A stretch of DNA of 64,000 nt from Acephala macrosclerotiorum (taxonomy: Eukaryota > Ascomycota > Leotiomycetes > Helotiales > Mollisiaceae). The stretch is taken from NCBI GenBank assembly GCA_014904845.1, contig MU119234.1, positions 248,001 through 312,000 on the forward strand. Direction: 5' to 3'. The notes under the pieces are model-generated. The model had not been told where the DNA came from. It saw nothing but the letters and a program-made list of their open reading frames with translations, and searched no databases. Made by a program: the position numbers and the translations under genes. Shown here piece after piece: positions 23,318 through 34,730 of this stretch (the stretch's first letter is position 1; every line of letters begins with the position of its first letter).

Positions 23318-26300
23318 CTACTTCTTCTTCTTCAGCAACCCCTTCCCCTTCTTCCCACCCGCACCTTTCTGATTCCCCATTCCCGCCAGAATATCATCAA
23401 ACGTGACATCCCTTTCGGGAGGAGTCTTCACCGCCGTGCCACCGCTCGATGTGGTTAGCACGGGGCTAGCGCTGCCCCACCCCTCCGCACCATCAGACCT
23501 CGGAAGCTTCTCCAAACCCAACATGATGCTGTTCCGCTGGGATATACTGGAGAGGCGGGATCCAGCTGCCGCATTCGGGTCTCGTACAGCTAGAAGTCCC
23601 CCGACGGAGTGGGGTCTTGGAATGCCTCCAGCGGAGGAGGAGCGGGAGCGGCCAAGGGACGGAGGTCGGAGTTCTCCTCCCGAGAAGCCTGGTGGTGGAG
23701 CGAGTGGTGAGAGTTGGCCTTCTGGAATGCTGATGTCTGGCTCCTCGAAGGTGGGTTCACTAGCAAGCCAGCGGTTAGCCGCAGTCCAGCAATGAGAGCG
23801 ACTGTAGATACTGTTGATTCCGAATTCGACTTGGTGGGCGGGAAGACGAGAGTATGTTCCTTCGGCGGTTTGGTATAGATTCATCTGTGAGCCTCGATCC
23901 TCAATCCACGGCATGTTCTCTGGTGGCGTGGCGGACAAAAAGTACTCGACGTCGGTGGCGAAGTTGAGACCTGGGGCATCCGAGATAACGAGTGGAAGGA
24001 CTTGTAGGACAACGTAGAGGAAAATCCAGTGGCCGATTCGTTGTTCCTCCAATTCTCTGGCGGTCTTGCCTCTCGATTCTTTCTCTTCGAAGGCTTTGAA
24101 CATGTCCATGAATGGGGTTTTGTACTTGTCCGGCCCGTCTCTCACGCTTTGCTGTGACAACAGGAGATACTCCCTCTCATTGTCCTCCAATTTGCGCTTT
24201 GTGTACTCCTTATGCTGCTCCTTTGGATCCTTTCTTTGCAAGGTCTTGAAAATCGCAAGGTCGGGAAGATGAGGAACGTCGAACGGCATCGCGGGTGTTT
24301 CCCAGGTGGTTGACTTGTCGAACTCGTTGAGTAGTCGCCGGAGAGCGCTCACAACTGTAGGTTTTCCATCTTGTAGCTCGTCCGCACTTCCCTCCATTCC
24401 GCGTGTGGTAAGGCTGTTTCGGTCCACTAGATAGTCGTAGAGTATGCATAGATCCGAGTACAACATTCTCAACACAACCCTATTCAACCCACTTGCGACG
24501 AAGGAATTTCTCTTACTGCTAGCTCTTGGTGGCCAAGAGCCGTATTGCTTCTTGAGGTATGACTGGACTGTCTTCCTCAGAGACATGAAGTTTGATTTCC
24601 AATGCTTGAAGCGTACAATCTTCGATTCTTCGCTTGACGTCGAATTGGCAATACCGGCAAACACAGAAGGAAATTCAAAGTCGGTTAAACGTTCCTCCAC
24701 ATATGCTCGACGCTCATTGAGCCGCATCTGCGCGCTCTCAATCGATTGCTTGGTCTTCTCCGATAACTCACTCCACAAGCCAGAGCTTTTTGACTTCAAT
24801 TCCTTATAGTTCCCAACAGCATGAGCAAATGCTTCGTTATATAGCGTTGGGGACTTCATCGCCTCGCCAAGAATCAATCCTTCCAAGAGCTTTGTTCGGC
24901 TTGATCGAACATCAGCGAACTTGTACTCGTCGAGGTAGAATTTGAAAGCCATATCCACCGCTTGCCCGTAAGTGGCCCCTCCTCGGTCGGTAAATCCATA
25001 CAGCTTCAGCATACGCGCGATGGTAAGAAAGACGCGGAATGGGGTTGGGGTATTTTTGGAATACACGAGCTGTTGCCCATCAAGAAATGCGAACAGGTTT
25101 CGTGCGTCGATTAGAGACTGTTCTCTAGCCTCCCTCTCGGCTAATTGTTCCAGCGATTCGTTCTCTTTGTGTTTGCTATGCTCGGGGCCGCTCAAGAGCC
25201 CGAGAGGCAGGTGTAGGTGTAGTTGGCGAGGCCCAGAAAAGCCACTGCTGAAAGATCGTACCGAGTCGCCAGAGTAAACGGAAGCCGATTGTGGATCTTG
25301 AGCATAAAACGTAGGGGTGTGTTGTGATGAGGGGCTTTGCACCTCAAGGTTTCGAGTCGCGTCTTCGATCGATAGACTGCTTCTATCGTCGAAACTCCTG
25401 GTCCGAGATCGTCCTTTGATACTGTCTTGCGCGAGCGCCATGAGAGTTCGAGAGCTTTGAATCACCATAGATTGACACTTGATTTGCGGATCTCTTCCAG
25501 AGGCAGGTGGATAGAAGTAAATGAATAGATCGGCACGATCGAGTAAATCCCACAATTCGGGTATCTGTGGATGTGTTAGAAATCTGAATAAACATAGAGA
25601 GCGCGATGATTCATACCTTCTGGCCAGTCATCAGGTACTCTAGACCAGCGTAGGATTGCGCAGCTCCATCGGGTGCTTCTTGACTGAAAACAATCACCCA
25701 AGGGCGATCCTGACTGGAGGTTCGATCTTCTGATTGGGGCCTTGAACTACCTAGTAAATTCCCAAACATCACCGAACTCCGCCGACGAATGTCTTGTCCA
25801 AGACCCATTGCTCCCTCACAGTCCGAGGCATAGAGTGTGGAGTTTGGTCTCAAGTCCAAAGGTGTTGATACAGAGCGAGACCCGAAGCTGTTCAAGTTTG
25901 GCTGTGATTGTGATGGGAGCAATGACTCGGCGCGTGGTCGTCGGTAATCGAGAGTGTGAGGGCTCGCAGCACGAGAGTCTGTTCGAGGCGGAGGCCTGTA
26001 GATTTGTGGAGGAGGTGGAGAAGGAGATTGTGAATACTGTCCGGATTGCCAGTCAACCTGATCCTCAGAATAACTGTCTTCAAAGTCCTCTTGCCGAGGA
26101 ATCGGTGCAGCCCGTAATGGAGGCCCATTTTGCCTACTGTTGTTGGCATAGCCCATCCCATTTTCATCCGCGCTAGCTTGTATATTCGCTGCTAAAGGCG
26201 CTGGCGGAGGTGCTCGAGTCGGTGGTGGTTGTGAGAGGGTGTTTTGCGAGGAGGTGTGTTTGTGATGTTGGTCTGAAGAGGAGTCTCTCGGCCGTGGGAG

Positions 26301-26543
26301 AGAGGGAGGTTCGCGATCTTTGTGGAGCTTAGCCTCAGATGTTTTAAGTTTGGGGAGTAATTGTGAAAGACGGCGAAGTCTGGAAGACTGCTTTGGAGCC
26401 AGCATGTCTGCTGTACTGGCTATACTAGTTGCCACTGGCATCGCAGTAGGTTCTTGGGACTTGGCAGGTTGCTCTTGATATTCTAGAACTGGAGCAAAAC
26501 CAGAGAACAAGTTAGACAATCTGCGAGGATGCAACTTACCCAT
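23318..26543 (-). CDS. Conserved-looking fungal protein of unknown function
   Basis: Two exons, 26543-25617 and 25564-23318, with a 52-nt GT-AG intron, give about 1057 aa. I chose the ATG at 26543 (MGKLHPRRLSNLFSGF); upstream codons in frame lack ATG. The first 310 residues are low complexity, rich in Pro, Ser and Gln, with PPPP runs. Splicing restores LEYLMTGQKIPELWDLLDR; a folded alpha-helical region runs from about 440 to 900 (for example FRVFLTIARMLKLYGF, DLCILYDYLVDRN, HWIFLYVVLQVLPLVI). The C-terminus is disordered with a lysine-rich tail (GGKKGKGLLKKKK). It resembles large fungal DUF proteins but I cannot name the family with confidence. There is no signal peptide; the hydrophobic segment near 850 could be a buried helix. 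Confidence 0.8.
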
Positions 26544-28862
26544 CTTGGCCACAAGTTTTCACACCATCAACTCCAGTGGGTGGTTTGATTTTGATCTGCG
26601 CAAGGAAGTGGAGTGTGTTTCGTTGCAAGTTTGTTCCTGTATGACGCGGCTGTGGATCAATGACGCGGGTTTGTTTCGTGGAGCCGGATGGTACGGACAC
26701 TACAAAAGAATTTGATGCGCCAGAAGCAGTCCTTGAAGGACTTTCCTATGCATCCAAAGTTCAATAATAGTTCCAGGGGATATCGCAAGGCTGTTTTCTT
26801 CAAGCTGGTACTATGTATCGGGGATAGACGTGGCAGGCGGGTGAATATGCTAGGACTCGGAGCTGAGCGTTGTTGACTGCGAGGCAGGCAGCGGCGGTAG
26901 GACTCAACGATGACTTGGTCCAGACCAGGTATTCTTGCGCGTATGATCAGGTGTTCTAGGTGTGTGGTTGCTTCGTCTAGCGGTGTTGTTCGTCTGAAGT
27001 TTGCTTGCGGACCTTATGCCATGTGGGTGGTTGCAGAAGTGATGTATTGGAGAGTCACAGAACCAAGGAGCTGGGTCTGGGATAGGTTCCTGGTTGTGCA
27101 ATTCCCGCCGACTGATGTGTGTTGGCAGCGGCGAGGCTGAGTATTGGCTGTTTCACTACCGACGCCGCCTCTTTCAATTGGAGGGGAATCCTTTCGCTTG
27201 GTGTTCCTTTTAATTTGCTTCTTTGGTGGTAACTGAGGTCGTGGGGCTGAGGATTGAAGTCATTAGCGATCCAATACTGGGGAAGACACCGGGGAGCTGC
27301 AGATTGGCAACCACATACCGTGATGGCGCAATACTTTGACGGCCGACTGACTGTGTTGAGGGCAGGATGAAGCCTGTTCGCACCCGATGGTCTGCAGGGA
27401 GACGCGACTGTGTGTGGAACCAAGAAACAATAGTCCCTGGAAACGAGGATATATTGGTAAAGGTGGTGGAGGGTTTGCTGCACGAAAAATGTCTTAGCTT
27501 CCACTCTCCTGGACCCTCAACGTCATGCGCTATTTCAGACCCTGGCCTTGCAGAGTCGACAGGCCAAAAGATCCCTGAAAATGGGGAGATCGCCCAGTCA
27601 TGTGTGAACGCTGCAAAGATTTCCTTCTTGGGACTACGGCCTCGGGTGGCGGCAGTGAGTGCCCTTGTCGAAAAGAGGATAGATCCGGCGGCATAGTTCT
27701 TCCATCCCGAAAGAGACAAGTGTCTTGGCTATGCCAAGTAATCTGGGGCTCTCAGGGGCTTTGTACAGTACCTCTATTTTTGGATCTCAGATCTTCCTCC
27801 CAGCTTCTTACTCATCAGTTTGCTCAGATCAAACATCAATTCGAGTACCGATTCGGGAAGAAGCAGCTGTGTTTCAATCCTGTGTGAATCAGCACCGTTG
27901 AAATGAGGAAAGTTTGTTCTTGACCGCCAGAGCAACCCCAAGTAAGGATACAGCGAGTGTCGATTCGTGAACGCACGGCAAACGGGAAAGAGTATATCCT
28001 TCTTTGTGGCAAGCGGTCCCATTCTCCAAATCCTTTGGTTTCCCCGACTCGTCTGCAAGTCGTCTCCAGTCGTCTTGACTCTGTTCAGAGCTTTACCGCA
28101 AGGCTCGGTGATTGTTACTAATGATTGTCTTGAATCCGAATATGAAACATTCTTAAACGGATTCAGACCGGCGAGGTTGGAATCATCATCTGAATCTGCT
28201 CAGTGGAATGTGGCTAGTGTCGTCTCAGCCACAAAGCCAAGTAGCGCTTATTTTTCGTATGCTCTCGTATAGTTTTACGTTGAGTGCCGTTCTTTCCATT
28301 GTCTCGGGACGTAATCCACGTTTTCCATTGTACAGTACAAAGTCACACAAAATACGTGTTCAAATTTGCTCCCGGGTGCCCAAGATGTTCTCCACTTGGG
28401 TACGCGGCCTATTCTCTTCGGCACCCTCAGCTGCAGCCATGTCCGGTCCACAGATGATAAATCGCGGTTCCAACATCGGTAATCGTGGATTTATTTAGTG
28501 TAGAATCTAGCATAAGAATGGGCCGCTCCGCATCTCATCTCATAGCCGAAATCCCTTTCTGCGAGTCACAAGTCCTTTTGAAAGTTTTGATGATGGTGTC
28601 AGCCTTGGGTTGGCGAGGCTGTGGCAGGGCTGCAGTCTTACTTGCATGTGCGTCGTATTGTACCTGCATCTTCATCTAATGTCTGTCTGACGGTATTGCG
28701 GAAGCCAAGCCACACTTTTTGCCACTTTAATCGTTTTAAGGATTTGTAGCCTCGTGGTGTTGAAAAATCCTCCGTTACCAAACTCTGTTTTAATCGTACA
28801 CTTTTGCAGCCCCGTTTCCCCACCGTTATCAAACTATGTTTATTATCATCCGACTTTTACTT
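26544..28862. other. 2.3-kb region without a recognised gene
   Basis: Overlapping ORFs occur on both strands at 27055-27719 (for example 169 codons on the minus strand), but none resembles a family and codons look random. It could be long regulatory DNA or hold a fast-evolving gene I cannot see. Confidence 0.35.
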
Positions 28863-29110
28863 CCCCCCCCCCTAAATAATTGTAATTGTGGGGCAAAACC
28901 TAGCAGCAAAAGACCTCAGTGGCTATATGCCCTGGTTACTGCCCTGGCTACCTCAAAGCACAGGTCAATAACTGGTCGGATCTGAGCACAGGGTACCTAG
29001 AGAAGGTCCAAGAGGCCTGCTGGGCCCTTCAACACAGTGGTTTTTACTGGCCCAGTGCCCTGGTATCCTGCCCGCAAAGTACCCACAATTACAATTATTT
29101 AGAGGGGGGG
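28863..29110. mobile_element. MITE-like inverted-repeat element
   Basis: Left arm: a C-tract followed by TAAATAATTGTAATTGTGGG (28873-28892). Right arm: its inverse CCCACAATTACAATTATTTA followed by a G-tract (29082-29110). The pairing extends about 28 bases, with only a couple of mismatches next to the tract. The 190-bp core is GC-richer and has no supported coding capacity. I see no clear target duplication, so the superfamily is unknown. Confidence 0.7.
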
Positions 29111-29461
29111 AGGCGGGGATTATTTACAGGCATACAGTTCTATATCAATTCCCTTAACTTCGCGATGTTGCACCACCCAACAGAAAATGAATTCTCAACC
29201 TAAAATAGGATGCAGGAAATCACGTGATCCACCCTATTTCCGCTCTTCGATGCAAACGAGAGCTCGAAGTCAGAGTTGTACGTAGCTGCATACATGCTGG
29301 AAGTTATTATTTGGCTGTGTCTCGTTCTAACTTCCGCCTTGTCTCGATTCTCGGCATCTTCTCCAATGCTATCGGCTCGTGTTCAGATCCCGAAGGCTTC
29401 GTCTTCTGTACCCTGTGCATGTTTCCGCAAAAGCACATCGATATTCTTTATGCCATTATTT
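29111..29461. other. Short spacer before kinase fragment
   Basis: It lies between the MITE and the 3' end of the HeLo-type kinase relic. Nothing recognised. Confidence 0.4.
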
Positions 29462-30066
29462 CTAAGCGAGCTTCTTGATATCGATTGCTTGCAAAACCTT
29501 GCTGTAAAACATCATCGAGAAATCACCATCCCCACTAGCAGCCGCAAGGTCTCCAGTCAAGCAAGCCAAGACACCTTGAAGGTAACCCTCACCCATGTGA
29601 TGAGGCAACCTTCTCTTTGCTACCTCAATGAACAATTTCTGCGTCCCACGAGGACTTATTGTTGTTCCTTTTTTCAACTGTGCACACGCATCATTGTATA
29701 CTGTAAGTGCCGTTTGCCAGATGCCGATCTCAAGCAGTACAACGCCTAATGCATACACATCATGTAACTTGGAAAAAGTAACAGTGGGCACGCCCTGTCG
29801 GTCTGGATGCCGATTCAGGTTCCTCTCTATCGAGGTCTCGAACGTGTACTGCGTCTCTGCGGTCTGAGGCCGCGCGAATTCAAAGTCAACGAGATAGGGA
29901 TCTTCATCGCCTTCAAGGGAAGGCTGGTCCTCACTTGACATGAAGAACATGACGGAATGGCTTCGTATTGATTTGTAGACCCACCTATCAACATGAAATG
30001 CCGAGAGAGACTTGGCGACTGATTTTGCAACTCGAAATCGTTTGCTTGATATGAAGCGCGATTAGG
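29462..30066 (-). pseudogene. HeLo-type kinase-like gene, C-terminal fragment
   Basis: One open frame reads, from about 30057 down, RFRVAKSVAKSLSAFHVDRW, then VYKSIRSHSVMFF, then YLVDFEFARP, NLNRHPDRQG and KLHDVYALGVVLLEIGIW, ending at TAA. This is the C-lobe of the fungal kinase-like proteins that often carry a HeLo/HET-s-type prion-inhibition domain. The catalytic loop and DFG positions are degenerate, as is common in the family. The N-lobe is absent: the frame meets a stop at about 30064 and an AT-rich element starts at 30069. The gene therefore looks cut off by that insertion. The C-terminal part itself has no internal lesion. Confidence 0.72.
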
Positions 30067-30068
30067 CT

Positions 30069-30430
30069 ACTCGTGGGGGACCCATGGTGTAGGGTTTTAA
30101 GATTTTTCTCTACCCACGGGGGTCCCTATGAATAAGGATATATTATTCCTCTACCCATGGTTTCCCCCATGGATTTTTTGGGGGCCATATAGCGCATGCA
30201 TAAATGCATAAATATATAAAATATATAAAGTTAAAAAAAAAAAAACTTATAAATATATAAAAACACGTAAAAACACGTAAAAACACGTAAATAAATAAAA
30301 TTTCTTTATATTAATTTATAAAAATCTATTTTTATATGGGGCTTTATAAAGCTTTGTAAAAAGTATAAAACAAAACTCTACTTATATTTACCCCATGGAG
30401 TGGGGGCAGCGTGGGGGTTTCTCCCCCATG
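30069..30430. repeat. AT-rich inserted element with GC-rich ends
   Basis: The ends are rich in GGGG and CCATGG (TCGTGGGGGACCCATGG near 30070; CCCCCATGG near 30424) around a very AT-rich core. A 10-bp unit AAAACACGTA is repeated three times near 30260-30290. It sits exactly between two truncated kinase relics on opposite strands, so it probably marks an insertion or rearrangement point. The left edge is loosely like the boundary of the AT block at 47575 (GGGG, CCCAT, GGGTTTT), but I cannot prove a common family. Confidence 0.55.
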
Positions 30431-31344
30431 GTTTTTTCGCGAGCAGCTTAAGGGCGATTGCGTGCTATTCTCTGAAATCCTGGAGTTCAAGCTTCGAGGC
30501 CGAAAGTTCGAAGCCGGTGAGAGCTCTGTGGGGAAGGAGAAGACGAAGGCAAAACGACTGGACTCTTTCTCTTCAATGTATCCTCGAAAGGGTAGTGTTC
30601 TAAGGTCTTCCTGTCCCGAGGAGCCCAGAAGTGACGCTAGTTCAAACGTTTTCCACTACGAGTCAAACTGAATAACCCGCCAAGGGAACAGTTTCAACAG
30701 TGGTCGCCAATCCTAGCTTCGGCTTTCAGTTCCGGGCAATACAACAAGAGATAGATACTTTATGGCATTTTGAGTTTCGAGACCAGAAGTACATTGTGGA
30801 ATTGATATGGTGGGGACTCTGCCTCAATACTCTTTCGAAGAGAAGCGAGATGGCACCAATCTTACCATTGCTTATTTTTGAGCGAGCAGATTGCAACCTC
30901 ACTGAGTTTGTTCGACGCACCAAGCTCTGCGATTTCGGGTTGAGTTCGGAGGACTCCGATTCATCTCATCAAACAGTGGTCTATCACAGCACACCCGGAT
31001 GGAGACCTTCAAAGGTTATAGAACAGGAGAAGCCAGGCTCTCTGCAATTGTGCGACATTTTTGCCTTTGGTACGGTCATTTGGAGTGTGTTTGCAAGAAG
31101 AGGAAAGGCACCAATCACTGCATTGGAAAAGTCTCAGGGAACGGCTTGCCAACCCGTGCGGAGGAATATCAGGAGCAGGGGGGAGGATGGTCGCTTTCAC
31201 TTCGACCTAGCTAGCAAGACATTTGTTCCGACTAAAGAGGGTAGTTGGCGACCAGCAGAACTTTTTCAGGTATTATTAGTCAACCCTTCCTCCTTTTTGC
31301 ATCTCATTTGGTTAGTTAGCTGGCCGCTCGTGCTCAGGCGCTAA
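30431..31344 (+). pseudogene. Kinase-domain protein, multiply broken
   Basis: Frames change at least twice. 30431-30671 reads GDCVLFSEILEFKLRGRKFE and later SSNVFHYESN-stop. A second frame gives REQFQQWSPILASAFSSGQY-stop at about 30753. A third frame (to 31344) gives VELIWWGLCLNTLSKRSEMA, ILPLLIFERADCNLTEFVRR, then jumps straight to TKLCDFGLSSEDSDSSHQ and STPGWRPSKVIEQEKPGSLQ with CDIFAFGTVIWSVFARRGKA. About 60 residues that should hold the HxD catalytic loop are deleted between FVRR and TKLCDFGLS. It is a dead relic of a fungal protein kinase-like gene. Confidence 0.7.
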
Positions 31345-31888
31345 TCAATCCCGGCTCACCGTCGACTCACCGTCGACTCACCCAGCTCGTCTAAGCAGCC
31401 CGAGCAGCCTCTAATCATAGGAAATTTTCTATATCAGTAATTATATATTTACACCCTTTGGTTATCGAGGCAGCGAGTTGAAATAGAGTCGTATTTAGTA
31501 GACAGCTGCTCGAAAGGTTACTAAAGAATATCTTATGCCTTTATTCGAGATACGTGGTGAAAAGATTCTTGCGAGCAAGACGTATCCTGTTTACGTAAGA
31601 ACCCGTGTTAAAAAAAGTCTAGTAAACGTTTTGGAAAAATCTTGGCACTTTTTTTCTTCAATTTTCTGGCTTATTGGTATACCTTAGGCCCCAGCAGTGC
31701 GCAGGGCAAAGCCCTATCACAATATATAAGCTTTTATAATATGTTTCGTTCTCTGGGAGATAAACATCACGTAACAATTGCTGCGTGTTAAGTGCGGGGT
31801 AACCAACTAGCGCCTCACGTCGAGTCTCAAAAAAAGGGTACCTTGATAACTTCTACGCTTTCAATAATTGAGAATCACAAGAAGTACA
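31345..31888. other. Spacer, no recognised gene
   Basis: The 3' flank of the kinase relic and the upstream region of the 2EXR pseudogene. Nothing is recognised. Confidence 0.35.
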
Positions 31889-32746
31889 ATGATCAATCTC
31901 GAACAACTGGAGGGAGATCTCGAGTATAACTTGAACGAGCTGGAGAACTACCGGCTGCGAAGACTTCTCTATGCGACTGCGAGACAACACAACCGGGTTT
32001 TCAAAGAGCTAGAGAGCCTCAAAGATGCCAATGGTTTCTACGAGAAGCCATTCCCACTCTTACGTCATCCTAGCGAGATTCGCGACCGAATTTATCTCTA
32101 CTCCCTTCGAGCTCCAATCACAGCGGAAGTACGCGCTCGATAGATTATACAAACGGAAAACTATCCTTGGAAGCCTCCAACACCAGGTTTGCTTCGTGCG
32201 AATAAGTAGATTTACCTGGAAGCAATTGAAATCCTCTATTCGAAAAACATCATTAGCTTCCATACTCCGCAAGAGTTATTTGAGTTTGAGGAACAGATTA
32301 GAGCTTCCAACCGGGACCTGGTCCAGGAAATCAGAATCACCGTATTAGTTGACGCTTCCATGGAAAACTTCGACTTTAACTACGACATCGACATTCCATC
32401 TCGTTGGGCTATGGCTTCACCGAAGTCTCGCCTTGGAAAGGCTGTTCGTATGACAGTTGAAGCAGATTTCATCAACGCTACAGTCTACCCTCACACTAGT
32501 ATGCCTACGATTCTACAAAAATCTATCGAGGGTATGTTCTCGAGAAACCAAAGTCAGATGTTTTGGCCGCGGCTAGTTCTTCAGGGATTTAGTTGGGGAC
32601 AAAAGGATAAGTTCCCTGATTACTGGGATGTTATGACAGAACGATGGTGGGAGGAAGAAATGAGAGCTGCTTTGGATAAAAAGATCGGAGAATCAGGGGG
32701 TTTGGACTTGAGTTATGGAAGTTTTATAGTTCTGAATTGTCTTTAG
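31889..32746 (+). pseudogene. 2EXR-type protein with two in-frame TAG codons
   Basis: A single reading frame of 286 codons runs from ATG 31889 to TAG 32744-32746. It is broken only by TAG at 32141-32143 and TAG at 32207-32209. The N-terminus has FPLLRHPSEIRDRIYLYSLR, the 2EXR/F-box-like motif of a large fungal family. After the first stop it continues with PPTPGLLRANK, stop, IYLEAIEILYSKNIISFHTP, QEIRITVLVD and WAMASPKSRLG, all expected for the family. The second TAG stands where these proteins have Gln (NKQIY), so CAG to TAG, a C-to-T change at CpA. The rest of the frame is intact, so inactivation is recent. Confidence 0.75.
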
Positions 32747-33796
32747 AGGAAAACGAAAGTTTGTATTAATTTATCCCAAGTATTTTTTTTTTTCTTTTTA
32801 CAATTCTTTAATAAAACAATTGCATATTTTATTATTCATATTATTTCGAGTTTATATTCTTGTTTTTAATCTTTAAGAAATCAAGAATTTGTTTCCTAAA
32901 AAAGTGCTTCGGAGTAGAAACAAAAGCGCATTACTGGAAAAGCGTAACTAGGCTTCAAAGGCGCCAAATTAGCCCTTGAAAGTATTAAAATTACTTTTTC
33001 ATGCCTGCTCAGGCGTAGTCAATTCACGTTTAGACTCACTCCAAACCAATCCGAAAAAGAGGAAAAAGCGTCCGTGGGAAAGATTCGACTCTACTACTCC
33101 TAAAATGTTCACGTGGCGCACTGCAAGTAAAGGCCATGTTTAGAAGCGCTTTTTGCTATCATGTATTTGGGAAGGGCCCACAAAGGACCCACAGCCCACA
33201 TCCAGCACATGATATGGAAGTCATAGTCGCCCAGGCTTCGTTACCCTCAATTAAATCTAGCACTACTTTCTTGACTATAACCTATCCTCATAACGAAAAG
33301 ACTCCTCCAGCCTCAAAGTCAAAAGATATCCTACCAAGAAATCAATATAGCATAGAAGAAAACTCAGAACTACAGGCAGATCATTTCAACAATTCGTGAG
33401 TTACCAACGCGGTTCAAGAGTAGCCTTATCAACGCCGAGACTTTGCCACCACTGTGCAGCGATATGGATCGCTCCGCCCGTCATCGGAATACGCTTCTAA
33501 AACTTGTGGCACAGGGCATGACATACTATACAGATTTGCTTCAGTTCATCGGAACACAAGAAATTACAGCAATTTTCATTGTTTGCCTCCCATATGACTT
33601 TCACTGGAAAACGTCCCATAGAAAAGGAGTACCTCCAACGCGAACAAAGAATTTTGCGTGATCTGATCGGTCTCTTTGGCTCCAAAGAGGCTTTTGCACA
33701 GCTACAAATAAGTGACCAAGCCGGTGGACCCACGGTTGCAAACAGTGGTTTCTCTGGAACTGGGAGGAGGAAGAAAGTCGGCGGTTTGAATCTCTG
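32747..33796. other. Spacer with decayed-looking ORFs
   Basis: Poly-T and AT tracts lie near 32783-32870. The ORFs at 33136-33399, 33443-33661 and 33579-33797 do not join by plausible introns and resemble no family I know. Confidence 0.3.
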
Positions 33797-34153
33797 AGGC
33801 GTTCGAGTTTGAGAATCTTGTACTACCGTGCTCGACAATGGAGACGCAGAATCATGAAAAGGTGCTGGGATGGACCCAGTGTCGGAAGTTGGGGAAAGCA
33901 ACTGCTCCTGATCAAGCGGACTGTGGACATGCATATTTATAAATTTACTATCCTCTTATTAAAGAGCTCCTTGATAAGCCTAAGACTCCGCTTGATGAAT
34001 AGTAAAAATGATACGGAAGAGCCGGTACCAGAAGGGGAAGAGAAGAATGAAAGATTCGCGGTGGTACAAACTTTGGAAGTTTCGTACGAACAAGAGCCGA
34101 AGGAAGACTCATTTGACTCCGACGATGAGGTGTACATGTATCCTCCTTTTTAA
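33735..34153 (+). other. Unrecognised open frame, possibly the 3' part of a decayed gene
   Basis: A frame from about 33735 to the TAA at 34153 reads WFLWNWEEEESRRFESLRRS, then an Arg-rich stretch and an acidic C-terminus (EEPVPEGEEKNER, FDSDDEVYMYPPF). The composition (charged, Trp-rich, acidic tail) looks protein-like. I find no start, no intron chain and no family, so this is a weak call. Confidence 0.22.
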
Positions 34154-34730
34154 TGAGTAACTAGTTTGTATTATACCGAGATTTACTTGAGTTAGCTGAA
34201 GAGACTTACTTGCTTTATTTTACCAAAAAGATATGTCGCACAGAAATTACATTACAAGGTTACGATAGCTTGTCCAGAATAGCGTACGAAATAATTAGAT
34301 CAGATTAGATTATGGGGTACTAATTATAATCTAATCATGAAAATATACTTATAATCTTAATTATCTGATTATCATCTTAATTATTTATATGTGGATTGTT
34401 GGTATCACTAGGGATACTTATTACTAGTAATAGGCCAGAAACGAAGTAGACAGATAGTCTGAATGATTCGTTGATTGATTGTAAGTTGTAATCTAGTAGG
34501 TGCGCAAGAGTCGAAGGATATAACCTCAACTCTAGCGCAGGCAGCGCTAGTCCTAATACAGCCTAGTGCCACACGTGACTACTATATTATACCCACATAG
34601 ATTTTTACTGTTGATTAACCCTTTTTTTTTTTTTTTGGGTCACGCTGGTCCAGAATTTGGCGGTGTTCTCGTTTCTTTCTAGATCACGGCAGTTGTTACG
34701 ATTCTTTAATGAGGGGCAGGATAACACCCT
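34154..34730. other. Intergenic region, AT-rich
   Basis: It contains repeated TAATCT/TAATTAT-like tracts near 34290-34390 and a poly-T run near 34621-34636. No gene is recognised. Confidence 0.4.

Noticed and set aside
27055..27719. Overlapping 149- and 169-codon minus-strand ORFs as genes
   Set aside because: They overlap in different frames, lack any motif, and composition looks random.
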